Positions 17,389-25,714 of a stretch of DNA of 32,049 nt are shown here, one piece after another. Source of the stretch: an uncultured Roseiflexus sp. (lineage in GTDB: Bacteria > Chloroflexota > Chloroflexia > Chloroflexales > Roseiflexaceae); the NCBI GenBank assembly GCA_937935075.1, contig CALGYB010000005.1, positions 1-32,049 on the forward strand, given 5' to 3'. The notes beneath the pieces were generated by a model that worked only from the letters and a program-made list of their open reading frames with translations, did not search any database and had not been told where the DNA came from. Numbering within the stretch: position 1 is the first letter of the stretch; each line of letters begins with the position of its first letter. The translations under genes and the position numbers were made by a program.

Positions 17389-17607
17389 CTATTTTGCGTC
17401 GGGTTCCAGTTGCTCACGCAAATCGGCGGCGCGTGCCGCAAGCACCTGGAAGCGCAGCGCAAGCGGTTTGTCGCCAGAGTCGCGCGCTGCACTCATGAGA
17501 AACCCGGCCACGTCCTGGTCGCGCTTGAGTGCCAGGCGGTCGCCAGCAAGGTGATGCTCGGCGATCCGGCGCTCCAGATATTCCAGAATCTGTTCGACGG
17601 TCAGCAT
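17389..17607 (-). CDS. Small helical hypothetical protein upstream of ilvA
   Basis: A 72-residue, charged, wholly helical protein starting MLTVEQILEYLERRIAEHH, preceded by a G-rich ribosome site (GGGGGA). There is no membrane segment and no recognised family. Helices at ~3-20, 28-42 and 47-66 suggest a small three-helix bundle. It lies 37 nt after the radical SAM gene and 43 nt before ilvA. Confidence 0.7.
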   Translation of the reverse strand: MLTVEQILEYLERRIAEHHLAGDRLALKRDQDVAGFLMSAARDSGDKPLALRFQVLAARAADLREQLEPDAK

Positions 17608-17644
17608 ACATCCCCCTCTCTGATTGTGCCGCATTGTAGCACAA

Positions 17645-18712
17645 TCAGGCGTCAGCGTCGCGCACACGCCGCAGAATCGCGTTCAGCGCATCGTACAACG
17701 GACTGGCGCGCAACTGAATATCGGTTGCCTGACCAGTGTAGATCAGGTCGGCGAGTTCACGTCCCTGACGCGCCAGGTGCGCGCGTCCCTGGACACTATC
17801 GCGAAACGCAGTCTGCTTCAGCAGCAGTGCGGCTTCATTCTGCGGGCGCAGTCGACCGGCGTAGAGCGCGTGGGGAGCGCGCACCGGCAGATTGAGCGCA
17901 TCGCACCGTTCCAGCAGCGCCCGGTCGCGCTCGTTGCGATACGTCAGGTCGGGCAGAGCACGACCACGGTACAGGTCGCGATAGTAGGAAGGCGGATAGC
18001 GGCCGATGCGCGTCAGCATATCGTTGATTCGCCCGCGGTGGCGCTCGTCTGGAATGAGCAGATAGTCCCAGACGACAAAATCGGCGCCGGCATCGGCGAT
18101 GGCATTGAGCGTTGCATGGAGAATCAAGTCGGTGTCGTTGACATACGGCAGAATCGGTATGAGCGCCACTCCGACAGGGATGCCAGCACGTTTGAGGGTT
18201 GTGATAGCATCAAGACGCAAGGCCGGGGCTGGCGCTCGATCCTCGATCTTTTCCGCCAGATGCAGGTCGATGGTGAGCAGGGTAAACATCACAATCGCCA
18301 GACTGGTCGCGTGGATGCGTTCCAGGATCGCAAGGTCCTCTACAACCGTCGGGCTTTTGGTCAGGATCAGCACCGGTTGCCCATGTTCCGCGAATGCGCG
18401 TAACGTCTGGCGTGTCAGGCGATAGGTCAATTCAGCGGGCTGATACGGATCGCTCAGCGCGGTAATTCCGACCAGATCGCCGCGGTCCAGTCCATCGAGG
18501 TCGCGCTGAACCCGCTCAGGCAGATTGACCGGCACGCGCACCCGCTCATTCAGCGGACGCTGCTGAACAGCCCAGCCGTCACAGTATGGACAGCCAAACT
18601 CACAACCGCCGTAGATTGCCATCGTATACGACGACAGAAAGTACTCGTTGATGATGGGTCGTCGTGGACCGATGACCGGTCCTGTGATCTGCTCTTCGAC
18701 GTAATACGCCAT
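17645..18712 (-). CDS. SPL-family radical SAM protein
   Basis: A 355-residue protein with the radical SAM cluster motif C37-x3-C41-x2-C44 (GGCEFGCPYCDG), preceded by the SPL-type lead-in SSYTMAIYGGC. Further features include GITALSDPYQPAEL, LILTKSPTVVEDL and GVALIPILPYVNDTD, typical of spore photoproduct lyase-like (Rv2578c-type) radical SAM proteins. It should cleave SAM reductively at a [4Fe-4S] cluster to make a 5'-deoxyadenosyl radical. True SPL repairs spore DNA, but non-spore formers carry paralogues of unknown substrate, so no substrate is assigned. It starts 12 nt after suhB. Confidence 0.88.
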   Translation of the reverse strand: MAYYVEEQITGPVIGPRRPIINEYFLSSYTMAIYGGCEFGCPYCDGWAVQQRPLNERVRVPVNLPERVQRDLDGLDRGDLVGITALSDPYQPAELTYRLTRQTLRAFAEHGQPVLILTKSPTVVEDLAILERIHATSLAIVMFTLLTIDLHLAEKIEDRAPAPALRLDAITTLKRAGIPVGVALIPILPYVNDTDLILHATLNAIADAGADFVVWDYLLIPDERHRGRINDMLTRIGRYPPSYYRDLYRGRALPDLTYRNERDRALLERCDALNLPVRAPHALYAGRLRPQNEAALLLKQTAFRDSVQGRAHLARQGRELADLIYTGQATDIQLRASPLYDALNAILRRVRDADA

Positions 18713-18724
18713 AAGCCGTGTCTG

Positions 18725-19495
18725 TTATTCGGCGAGCGCCGCGAGCAACTCATCGTGGATGCGACCATTGGATGCGACCAACCGGTCGTTCCACGGATTC
18801 CAGGGTGCGCCGCGCCAGTCGGACAGACGCCCGCCGGCTTCGAGTACGAGCAGTGCGCCAGCCGCCGTGTCCCACGGTTTCAGGCGCAGTTCCCAGTGTG
18901 CATCGAGGCGTCCTGCCGCCACATATGCCAGATCGAGCGCAGCGGATCCCGCGCGCCGGACTCCCTGCGTGCGCGCCTGGATGCGGGTAAACTGCCGGGT
19001 GTTATTGTCGGCGGTGGTCGCATAATCGTAGGGGAACCCGGTCGATACCAGCGATGCCGCGAGGGTTGGCGTTTCCGAAACGCGCAGGCGCTGCTCGTTG
19101 CACCACGCCCCTGCGCCGCGTTCAGCAGCGAACAGTTCGTCGCGCAACGGGTCGAACACAACGCCAAGGGTCAGGGTATCGTTCTCCAGGAGGGCGATCG
19201 AAACCGAGAAGAAGGGAAATCCGTGCGCATAATTGTTTGTTCCGTCGAGTGGATCGATAACCCAGAGGAAGGGGGATGCCCGCTCCACACCGCCCCCTTC
19301 TTCGGCAAGCAGAGCATGATCAGGAAAGGTGCGGCGGATGGCGGCGACAATCAACTCCTCGCTGGCCCGATCCACTTCGGTCACCACTTCATAGGCGCTC
19401 TTCAATTCCACAGTGCGGCGGCGTGCAAGCCCATCGAGCAGCAATGCGCCGGCGCGTCGTGCGGTTTCGATGGCAAAAGAGAGCATAGGCATCAT
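18725..19495 (-). CDS. suhB: Inositol monophosphatase family protein
   Basis: A 256-residue Mg-dependent phosphatase. Metal-site motifs are LLAEEGG (Glu 65/66), WVIDPLDGTNNYAHG (D81, D84) and WDTAAGALLVLEAGG near the C-terminus. It hydrolyses inositol-1-phosphate or a related sugar phosphate; SuhB homologues can also have RNA-related roles. Three ATGs (19495, 19492, 19486) are possible and none has a ribosome site. A TATATT at 19503-19508 lies only 7 nt upstream, so the mRNA may be leaderless. It is the first gene of the operon that reaches 15564. Confidence 0.92.
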   Translation of the reverse strand: MMPMLSFAIETARRAGALLLDGLARRRTVELKSAYEVVTEVDRASEELIVAAIRRTFPDHALLAEEGGGVERASPFLWVIDPLDGTNNYAHGFPFFSVSIALLENDTLTLGVVFDPLRDELFAAERGAGAWCNEQRLRVSETPTLAASLVSTGFPYDYATTADNNTRQFTRIQARTQGVRRAGSAALDLAYVAAGRLDAHWELRLKPWDTAAGALLVLEAGGRLSDWRGAPWNPWNDRLVASNGRIHDELLAALAE

Positions 19496-19646
19496 CGTGT
19501 ACAATATATCGGGTTTCGTCAATGGAACAGGCAGGACGATGGCTGCGTCTATCCTGTGAAACATTCATCGTTCGACTATCGACGTACAGGCTCATACATC
19601 ACCCCGACGCAATGCCTGTCGCCGTCATTGTATCAGGGAGGAAGCA

Positions 19647-20144
19647 ATGCGCAAGTCGATGATAGTATGGGCAGTTGCATCGGCGATCACCCTGGCTGCG
19701 TGCAGCGGGACACCCGCTGTCACCCAGCCGACTGCGCCGGCAACCCCGGAACCGACGACGGTCATTATCGATATGCCAACCGTGCCGGTTGGCACACCGT
19801 ATCCCGCCCCCGCCCTCACGCCCGCTCCGGAAAACGGCGCCTATCCGGCGCCAGGGCAACCGACGCCTGAGCCGACCAGTGAGATCAACGAGGCGACGAT
19901 GCAGGCGATGAGCGAGCTGGCGCGCCAGAAACTGGCGGAAGAACTGGAGATTTCGGTTGATCAGATAAAGGTTGTCAACGCGGATCCAACGTACTGGAGC
20001 GACGCCAGCCTCGGTTGCCCGCAGCCCGGTATGACATACCAGCAGGTCATCACGCCAGGATATCGAATTACACTGGTCGTTGGCAGCGATCTCTATTTCT
20101 ATCATACCGATACGGTGCAGACAGTGGTGCGGTGTCAGCAGTAA
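19647..20144 (+). CDS. Secreted lipoprotein with Pro/Thr linker and a Cys-containing C-terminal domain
   Basis: A 165-residue protein with a strong GGGAGGA ribosome site. Signal peptide 1-18 ends in lipobox LAAC (Cys19). A Pro/Thr/Glu linker covers ~20-85. The C-terminal domain (~88-165) contains a helix and WSDASLGCPQPGMTYQQVITPGYRI, and ends VVRC. The two cysteines of that domain could form a disulfide. I recall this DASLGCP-PGYRI module as common in Chloroflexota lipoproteins with no known role. It is divergent from suhB and convergent with the NYN gene (13 nt between stops). Confidence 0.85.
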   Translation: MRKSMIVWAVASAITLAACSGTPAVTQPTAPATPEPTTVIIDMPTVPVGTPYPAPALTPAPENGAYPAPGQPTPEPTSEINEATMQAMSELARQKLAEELEISVDQIKVVNADPTYWSDASLGCPQPGMTYQQVITPGYRITLVVGSDLYFYHTDTVQTVVRCQQ

Positions 20145-20157
20145 CAGCCGCCCTTGC

Positions 20158-20652
20158 TTAGTGGAGATGCTCTCCTTCCTCTCCCCCGAACAGGCGCAGC
20201 CACTCTTCGACTTCCGAGCGCTCCGCCTGTTCCGGTTTTTCGACATCTGCACGCTGTTGGCGCCGGGGCGGATTCGCACTTCCGAGTAATGTCTGAGCAA
20301 ATGTGCGAGAGTCGACAACCTTGATGCCACGGGCGGCGGCAGCCTGCGCTATCTCACGATCTGCCGTGACGACCGTCCACTCACGCGGACGGGTAACGGC
20401 TTTGATCCGCCGGATCAGGTGGGCGTCGGCATCCTGCGGTGAATGCGCAAAAATGCAGGTGACACCGTATCCGTCGAGGCGCTGCGGATGACCGTAGACG
20501 CCGTGATCGAACACCACGACGATTGTGCGTCCGCGGCGCTGCGCTGCATATTTCCTCAAGAGCAGAACCAGTTGAGCTTCATCATCGGCATCGGACAGGT
20601 GCAGGCCGGGCATCTGTGCGATCAGATTGTGTCCATCGATCAGCAACGGCAT
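20158..20652 (-). CDS. YacP/Rae1-like NYN-domain RNase
   Basis: A 164-residue protein with the PIN-like NYN fold: LLIDGHNLIAQMP (first Asp), TIVVVFDHG (second Asp), DADAHLIRRI (third acidic cluster) and WTVVTADREIAQAAAARG (fourth). Family members such as B. subtilis YacP/Rae1 cut mRNA in the ribosomal A site. The C-terminal ~35 residues are Glu/Arg-rich. It stands alone, with its start 110 nt from the divergent DUF4097 gene. Confidence 0.87.
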   Translation of the reverse strand: MPLLIDGHNLIAQMPGLHLSDADDEAQLVLLLRKYAAQRRGRTIVVVFDHGVYGHPQRLDGYGVTCIFAHSPQDADAHLIRRIKAVTRPREWTVVTADREIAQAAAARGIKVVDSRTFAQTLLGSANPPRRQQRADVEKPEQAERSEVEEWLRLFGGEEGEHLH

Positions 20653-20762
20653 CGGCGCACCTCATACGACAGGCGTTACGTGGGGCGCAACCGGCGCCTC
20701 CTGGTGAACGTCGTAGCAGGGAGAGCCACATATTTTGGCTTTGGTACGACCCGGAGGATGCG

Positions 20763-21752
20763 ATGGATGCTCAAGACCACGAACGGTACATAACCGGAAA
20801 TCGGTCGTCTTCACCGGATAACGCGCCACCATTGTCGCATCCGCCTGATGAACCGTATTATCAGCGGCGCAACGGCGCCCTGATCGCAGGAGTGACATTG
20901 CTGACGCTTGGACTGGCATGGCTCCTGATTCGATTTGGCGGCGACCTGCGGTACCCTGGCAGTCCAATGCCATTCGATCAGACGGTTGGCGGACGGCGGA
21001 TCGAGATTGCCGCAGGGAGCGCCGATGTTACCATTATACGCTGGGATCGCCCTGAATTTCGCGTTCAGGCGCAGCAGGTCGAGTGGTCGATGGGCGGCTT
21101 CGATATCGTCGTGCGCGCCGATGGCGACACCGTGCGGGTTTCTCATCAGTCCGGTTGCTGGCTGTTCTGCGGCAGGTTGCATTATCAGATCGCTGCACCC
21201 GCTTCAGCGGACGTGAGTGTGACGACGACGAGCGGCGATGTGCGGATAGACGCGATTGACGGCGAGACGACGGTCAACACGACCGGCGGCGATGTCTGGC
21301 TCAACGGCGTCGGCGGTTCTCTGGCGGTCGATACGGTCAGCGGCGAGGTCACTCTGCGTAATGGACGGGTCTCAGGCGCGAGAGTCGGGACAAACGGCGG
21401 CGATGTTGATCTCAGCGGCGTCAATGGCCCGCTTGCGGTCACGACGATTTCCGGCAGGATCAAGGTGCGCGACGTTACCAGCGGTCCGGTTCTGCTGCAA
21501 ACCGCAAGTGGGAACATCAGCATGAATGGCGCGCTCTCCGGTGATCTCGAGATCACCAGCATCTCTGGCGATGTCAGGATAAAACTCCCGTCGCAGACCG
21601 GCTATCGCCTGTTCATCAGAACCTTGAGCGGTGACATTGAGGCGCCTGGCATACACGAGAAAGGCGCGCCGCACGAATGGCGCACGACGATCGGCGACGG
21701 CGCCTATGCGCTGAACATCGCCACCACGAGTGGAGACGTTCGGATCAAGTAG
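20763..21752 (+). CDS. Single-pass membrane protein with DUF4097 beta-solenoid-like domain
   Basis: A 329-residue protein starting at the ATG at 20763, with GGAGG (20753-20757) upstream. A ~35-residue cytoplasmic N-terminus leads to one membrane helix (~38-58, GALIAGVTLLTLGLAWLLI). A beta-rich domain follows with at least seven repeats of a TTSGDVRI / TVSGEVTL / TISGRIKV unit about 18-20 residues long. This is the pattern of DUF4097 putative adhesins, which fold as a beta-solenoid at the membrane surface. Two Cys in SGCWLFCG sit at its start. Family members are often next to anti-sigma or PspC-like regulators; none is here. Function unknown. Confidence 0.88.
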   Translation: MDAQDHERYITGNRSSSPDNAPPLSHPPDEPYYQRRNGALIAGVTLLTLGLAWLLIRFGGDLRYPGSPMPFDQTVGGRRIEIAAGSADVTIIRWDRPEFRVQAQQVEWSMGGFDIVVRADGDTVRVSHQSGCWLFCGRLHYQIAAPASADVSVTTTSGDVRIDAIDGETTVNTTGGDVWLNGVGGSLAVDTVSGEVTLRNGRVSGARVGTNGGDVDLSGVNGPLAVTTISGRIKVRDVTSGPVLLQTASGNISMNGALSGDLEITSISGDVRIKLPSQTGYRLFIRTLSGDIEAPGIHEKGAPHEWRTTIGDGAYALNIATTSGDVRIK

Positions 21753-21784
21753 TCATTGGCTATCCAGAACCGAGCGGGGCAGGC

Positions 21785-21862
21785 GTCATTGCGATCCGCC
21801 ACGCTTCGCTCGCGGCAAGCGCTACGCTCACGACAAGCAGCGCCGGCGCGCTTCGCAATGAC
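21785..21862. repeat. REP-like element with 10-bp inverted ends
   Basis: GTCATTGCGA (21785-21794) and its exact reverse complement (21853-21862) bound a 58-nt core. The core has two imperfect ~18-20-bp tandem units (CTTCGCTCGCGGCAAGCG-like). It lies between convergent genes (DUF4097 and the golvesin-like gene). CGTCATTGCGA ends are typical of dispersed bacterial repeats. Confidence 0.65.
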
Positions 21863-21891
21863 AGCAGCACAGCGTCATTCGGAACAGACGG

Positions 21892-23238
21892 TCACGACGG
21901 CACAACCATCTGAACGTCGTCCAGATCGGGCCAGGGTTGTTCTTTTCCGGTCCAGTCGCGGGCGCGAGCGCGGAAGGCGTATGCGCCGGGTTCAGCGGGA
22001 ACGAAGATGGCTTCGCGCCCGGTCGCCTGCACCTGCCAGTCTATCCATTCACCGTCGGGGACACGACGCACCTGCACATCGAACGACGCAATGCCGCTGA
22101 TGTCATCCTGTCCATCCCAGCGTACCAGAATGCCGCCTTCGGGCAGAAACGCCGCCTCAGTCACCGAAGCGTCTGGTGGTGTCTGATCGCTGCGCGGAAT
22201 CCACTTGAGCGCATCAAAGTGCACAGCGCGACCATCGACGCCGGTCTGATTGGTCAGCATGACCGAAGCGCCCGGACCCATATGAAAGACCCCCAGCGAG
22301 ACCCATCCGCCGGAAGCAGCCGCTTGATCGACAACGACTTCGGACACAGCGCCGCTATGCGCGACCGAATACCGCGCCTGATTCGTCGCTGTTGGACCGC
22401 AGGCTGGAATGAATGCCATCACCTCGTAGAAGCCTTCTCCCGGCAGATCGGGCGACCAGACGGCGCGATGCTGTGAACGTACTGTTGCTTGCGGCGTATC
22501 GTAACTCCAGGCATGACTGCCGCCAAAGCCGCAGTCGGCACGCTGCCAGTTCCGTCCATCCCGGGCAGCGTATCCTGGCGCGCTATCATCCACGACAATC
22601 GCCTCTGGTTCAACCACCGTGCGATCGGTCATTGAGGGCGCATCACCGCCTGCCGCGACGAACGGGTCAGCGCCAAGCCACAAAAACGTCACTTCGACCC
22701 AATCGCTATCAGTCATACCGAGATCATCCCAGAACGCGCCATCGGCAATATCAATGCCGTTAGGTTGACGAATACGACGTCCAAACTCGTCGCGGCCGTT
22801 GTTGTACCCCTGCTGACGGGCTGCCTGCGCCATCGGCAAACCGACGGGGAGATCGCCATACCGCCGGCCTGTCGCCCAGTAATCGTCGCGTGTATTCCAG
22901 GGACCAACGTCCCATACCGGCAGCACCACGCTGCGATTGCGGTAGGTGACACGCACCTGATATTCCGCGCCGCCGCGGCTCGAAAGCGCACTCCACGACG
23001 GAAGCGCCACGAACCGGTCGCGCGATTGAATAATGTGCCCATTGGCAGTGCGACGGCCAACGCGCCCCTGGCGTGTGGCGAACACCCGGTATGTTGGAGC
23101 GACAGGTGAGGTTGCAAACGAAGCATCTGAAGCGGGAGGCGGCGACGGCTCTTCGGCGTAAGCGCGATCAACAGGCGGAAACGACGCGAAGATAGCGACA
23201 AGCGCGGCAACTATCAAAAGGCGTTGAGCTGATAACAT
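21892..23238 (-). CDS. Secreted double-psi beta-barrel plus golvesin-like domain protein
   Basis: A 448-residue protein with signal peptide (1-28, cleavage after AYA). Residues ~85-190 look like an RlpA-type double-psi beta-barrel: VWDVGPWNTRDDYW and GIDIADGAFWDDLGM...VEVTFLW. Residues ~245-348 resemble a golvesin/Xly carbohydrate-binding domain, with PGEGFYEVMAFIP, ATNQARYSV, GWVSLGVFHMGPG and AVHFDALKWIP. Residues ~355-445 form a fibronectin-like beta-sandwich. The set suggests a secreted protein that binds or acts on cell-wall or surface polysaccharide. AGGAG lies 5 nt before the ATG. No partner gene is adjacent. Confidence 0.8.
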   Translation of the reverse strand: MLSAQRLLIVAALVAIFASFPPVDRAYAEEPSPPPASDASFATSPVAPTYRVFATRQGRVGRRTANGHIIQSRDRFVALPSWSALSSRGGAEYQVRVTYRNRSVVLPVWDVGPWNTRDDYWATGRRYGDLPVGLPMAQAARQQGYNNGRDEFGRRIRQPNGIDIADGAFWDDLGMTDSDWVEVTFLWLGADPFVAAGGDAPSMTDRTVVEPEAIVVDDSAPGYAARDGRNWQRADCGFGGSHAWSYDTPQATVRSQHRAVWSPDLPGEGFYEVMAFIPACGPTATNQARYSVAHSGAVSEVVVDQAAASGGWVSLGVFHMGPGASVMLTNQTGVDGRAVHFDALKWIPRSDQTPPDASVTEAAFLPEGGILVRWDGQDDISGIASFDVQVRRVPDGEWIDWQVQATGREAIFVPAEPGAYAFRARARDWTGKEQPWPDLDDVQMVVPS

Positions 23239-23492
23239 CCATACTCCTGACGTTCAAACGGGCACGCACTGCATACTGTCGAACAGCACGCGAGCGTGCT
23301 GCGCAGGCTGCCACCGGCGCAGCGCGTCATGCGCAAACCCTGGCACGATACGATAGCGTGCACGAAAGAGTGTCGTACCACCTTCGATATAGGGCGCGAT
23401 TGTAGCCAGTATTGGAAAATTGTCAAGTTGGCAGGGAGGAGCGCCAGATCAGCGCCTGCGCGCCGATGCATCACCCCCAACCGGCATAACTC
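23239..23492. other. Divergent intergenic region
   Basis: No gene is seen between the divergent golvesin-like and dus genes. A hairpin with 7-bp arms (23284-23290 with 23295-23301) sits in the leader of the golvesin-like gene. No clear -35/-10 pair for that gene is visible. Confidence 0.5.
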
Positions 23493-23501
23493 TGGTATAA
23501 T
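23493..23501 (+). promoter_or_regulatory. Extended -10 promoter of dus
   Basis: TGGTATAAT: TGn followed by a perfect TATAAT at 23496-23501. No -35 is visible at 17 bp (ACCCCC). The predicted leader is ~95 nt. Confidence 0.65.
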
Positions 23502-23542
23502 TCAAAAGAGTGCTACGAAAAACACACTTCTCCTGGGAATGA

Positions 23543-23584
23543 GGGCATCTTGCCCATGAACACTAATGCAGGCGAGACGCCTGC
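23543..23584 (+). repeat. Two-hairpin repeat element in the dus leader
   Basis: GGGCA-tct-TGCCC (23543-23555) and GCAGGCG-aga-CGCCTGC (23568-23584) are separated by 12 nt. The pair ends 20 nt before the dus start and lies inside the transcript. The composition looks like a dispersed intergenic repeat that landed in the leader. Confidence 0.6.
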
Positions 23585-23604
23585 GCTCCCGGGTGAGCAG
23601 GCAT

Positions 23605-24612
23605 ATGTACGACGATCTTCCGACACAGTATCAAATCGGCTATCTTACCATTCAGCCCAATATCGTGCTTGCGCCGATGGTCGGCGTCACCGACAGCATC
23701 TTTCGCCGCATGATTCTCAGCCTGGGCGGATGTGGCCTGGTGTGCAGCGAAATGACCAATGCCTCAGCCGTCAGCCCACGCGCGCGCAGCCGCCACCGCC
23801 AGCTCGATTATTTGCCGGAAGAGCGCCCGATTGCGATGCAGTTGAGCGGCAACGAGCCGGACCTGGTTGCGGCGGCTGCGCGCGTGGTCGAAGCGTTGGG
23901 CGCAGATATTCTCGATCTCAATTGTGGTTGCCCCTCGCCAAAAGTGACCGGCGGCGGGCATGGCTCAGCGCTCCTGCGCGACCTGCCGAAAATGGAACAG
24001 TTGCTCAAAGCGGTCTGCAATGCCGTCCAGATTCCGGTCACGCTCAAGTTTCGCGCCGGCTGGGATGAAACGAGCCTGAATTATCTGGATACCGCAAAAA
24101 TGGCGGAGCAGGCGGGCATTGCGGCGTTGACGCTGCATCCGCGAACACGCGCGCAGGGGTACGGCGGCGTCGCCGACTGGCGCCGTGTCGCTGAAGTCAA
24201 GCGTGCCGTGAACATCCCCGTCATTGGATCGGGTGATGTGCGTGATGCCGCCGATGCGCTGCGTCGCCTGCGCGAGAGCGCCGCCGACGGCGTCATGATC
24301 GGTCGGGCGGCAATGCACAATCCGTGGATCTTTCGCCAGATTGCTCAATTGCGCGCGGGAATGCAGCCGATGGTTGTGACGCCTGGCGACAAGTACGAGT
24401 TTCTGATGCGCTACCTGGAGATGTGCTGTGACGATCTGCCGGAGCGTCTTGCGCTGAACAAACTGAAACAGATCATTGGGCAGTTCGGCATCGAGTTGCC
24501 GGGGGCCGCAGCATTGCGCAGCGCCATACACCATTCATCCGGCGTCGTTGAGGCGCGCGACCATCTGGAGCGATTCTTCGCGCAGTACGTTGAAGCGGCA
24601 GTAACCGGTTGA
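23605..24612 (+). CDS. dus: tRNA-dihydrouridine synthase
   Basis: A 335-residue FMN-dependent enzyme that reduces specific uridines in the tRNA D-loop with NADPH. It is a TIM barrel with LAPMVGVTDSIFR, the catalytic-Cys motif LNCGCPSPKVTGGGHGSALL, VTLKFRAGWD, LTLHPRTRAQGYGG, PVIGSGDV and GVMIGRAAMHNPWIF. A helical C-terminal RNA-binding domain follows. It is most like DusB. The start chosen is ATG 23605 (MYDDLPTQYQIG); an in-frame ATG at 23566 would add residues coded by the hairpin element and is less likely. The ribosome site is weak. Confidence 0.94.
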   Translation: MYDDLPTQYQIGYLTIQPNIVLAPMVGVTDSIFRRMILSLGGCGLVCSEMTNASAVSPRARSRHRQLDYLPEERPIAMQLSGNEPDLVAAAARVVEALGADILDLNCGCPSPKVTGGGHGSALLRDLPKMEQLLKAVCNAVQIPVTLKFRAGWDETSLNYLDTAKMAEQAGIAALTLHPRTRAQGYGGVADWRRVAEVKRAVNIPVIGSGDVRDAADALRRLRESAADGVMIGRAAMHNPWIFRQIAQLRAGMQPMVVTPGDKYEFLMRYLEMCCDDLPERLALNKLKQIIGQFGIELPGAAALRSAIHHSSGVVEARDHLERFFAQYVEAAVTG

Positions 24613-24758
24613 CACTCAAGGCGCCTTGCAGTACCATACCTTGGCGCTGAGCGCTCTGCTACATTGTTGTACGCTGTTTATGCTGAAGGCGATACGAAAC
24701 AAACGTACGTCTGGCGCAGTCCAGGCGTCAGTGATCATGCTGTGCGCTGGAGACACTC

Positions 24759-25703
24759 ATGAACGAACAGGTCGAAGCGTTTCTGCGCCATCTTGCGGAT
24801 GAACGCAATCTTTCCGCCAATACGATAGCAGCGTATCGCACCGATCTGGAGCAGTTTTGCGCGTTTCTGCACGGAAGGCGTCAATCCGCGTGGTGTGAGG
24901 TGACGCACGATGATGTGCTGGCATTTATGATCGATCTTCGTGAACGCCGGTATGCCAGCTCAACCGTTGCGCGCAGGGTCGCTGCGATCAAATCATTCTT
25001 CGCCTTCCTGCAAAAGAATGGCGTCGTGCACCACGATCCAACTGAGCGCATCGACTCGCCCAAGGTAGATCGCGACCTGCCGCGGGCGCTGACGCCGCAC
25101 CAGGTCGATGAACTGCTGGAATTGCCGTTGCGCTCGCCAACGCCGGAACGCATCCGCGACAAGGCGATGCTCGAGTTGATCTACGCCACCGGCGTGCGCG
25201 TCAGCGAACTGGTGGCATTGAATGTGAGCGATGTCGATCTCGAGCGTAACGAAGTTCAGTGCATCGGTAAAAATGGGCGAGTGCGCGTTCTGCCGATCTT
25301 TGGGTCGGTAGTCACAGCGCTGGAGGAATACTTTGATATCAGCCGCAGTCAGCTTGCCCGTGGGAGCGGGGCGTCGAGCGAGGCGCTGTTTCTCAATCAT
25401 CGCGGCAAGCGCCTGACACGACAGGGCTTCTGGTTGATCCTCAAACAGTATGCCGAGGAATTGGGGCTGAGCGATCTCACGCCCCATATGCTACGGCATT
25501 CGTTTGCCGTGCATATGCTCAATACCGGGGCCGATCTGCGCAGGGTGCAGGAATTGTTGGGGCACACGTCGATTTCGACGACGCAAATCTATACCCATAT
25601 CAACCACGCAACGCCGGCGCTGCAATCCCAGCGCGCTGCGCCGCGCGCCAGCGAAGTCAACGGCGTCTTGAGCGATCGAGCGCTTGTCCCGGAAGAAAAG
25701 TAA
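24759..25703 (+). CDS. xerD: Tyrosine recombinase XerD/XerC
   Basis: A 314-residue site-specific recombinase. The N-terminal SAM-like core-binding domain covers ~1-90. The catalytic domain has the full set R147 (TGVRVSEL), K171, H243 and R246 (HMLRHSFA), H269 (LLGHTS) and nucleophile Y278 (TTQIYTHI). It resolves chromosome dimers at dif. The length and the N-terminal NLSANTIAAYRTDLEQF are typical of XerD. GGAGA precedes the ATG. The C-terminal ~25 residues form an added Ala/Arg/Ser tail. Its stop codon lies only ~12-18 nt before the glycyl T-box, so the two may share a transcript. Confidence 0.95.
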   Translation: MNEQVEAFLRHLADERNLSANTIAAYRTDLEQFCAFLHGRRQSAWCEVTHDDVLAFMIDLRERRYASSTVARRVAAIKSFFAFLQKNGVVHHDPTERIDSPKVDRDLPRALTPHQVDELLELPLRSPTPERIRDKAMLELIYATGVRVSELVALNVSDVDLERNEVQCIGKNGRVRVLPIFGSVVTALEEYFDISRSQLARGSGASSEALFLNHRGKRLTRQGFWLILKQYAEELGLSDLTPHMLRHSFAVHMLNTGADLRRVQELLGHTSISTTQIYTHINHATPALQSQRAAPRASEVNGVLSDRALVPEEK

Positions 25704-25714
25704 AGCATGCGGCG

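Noticed and set aside
23566-23604. Earlier ATG for Dus
   Set aside because: The extra residues would be coded by the hairpin element and do not resemble a Dus N-terminus.
24617-24628. CAAGGCGCCTTG palindrome after dus as a terminator
   Set aside because: It has no loop and no T-run; it could be a weak site but is not supported.
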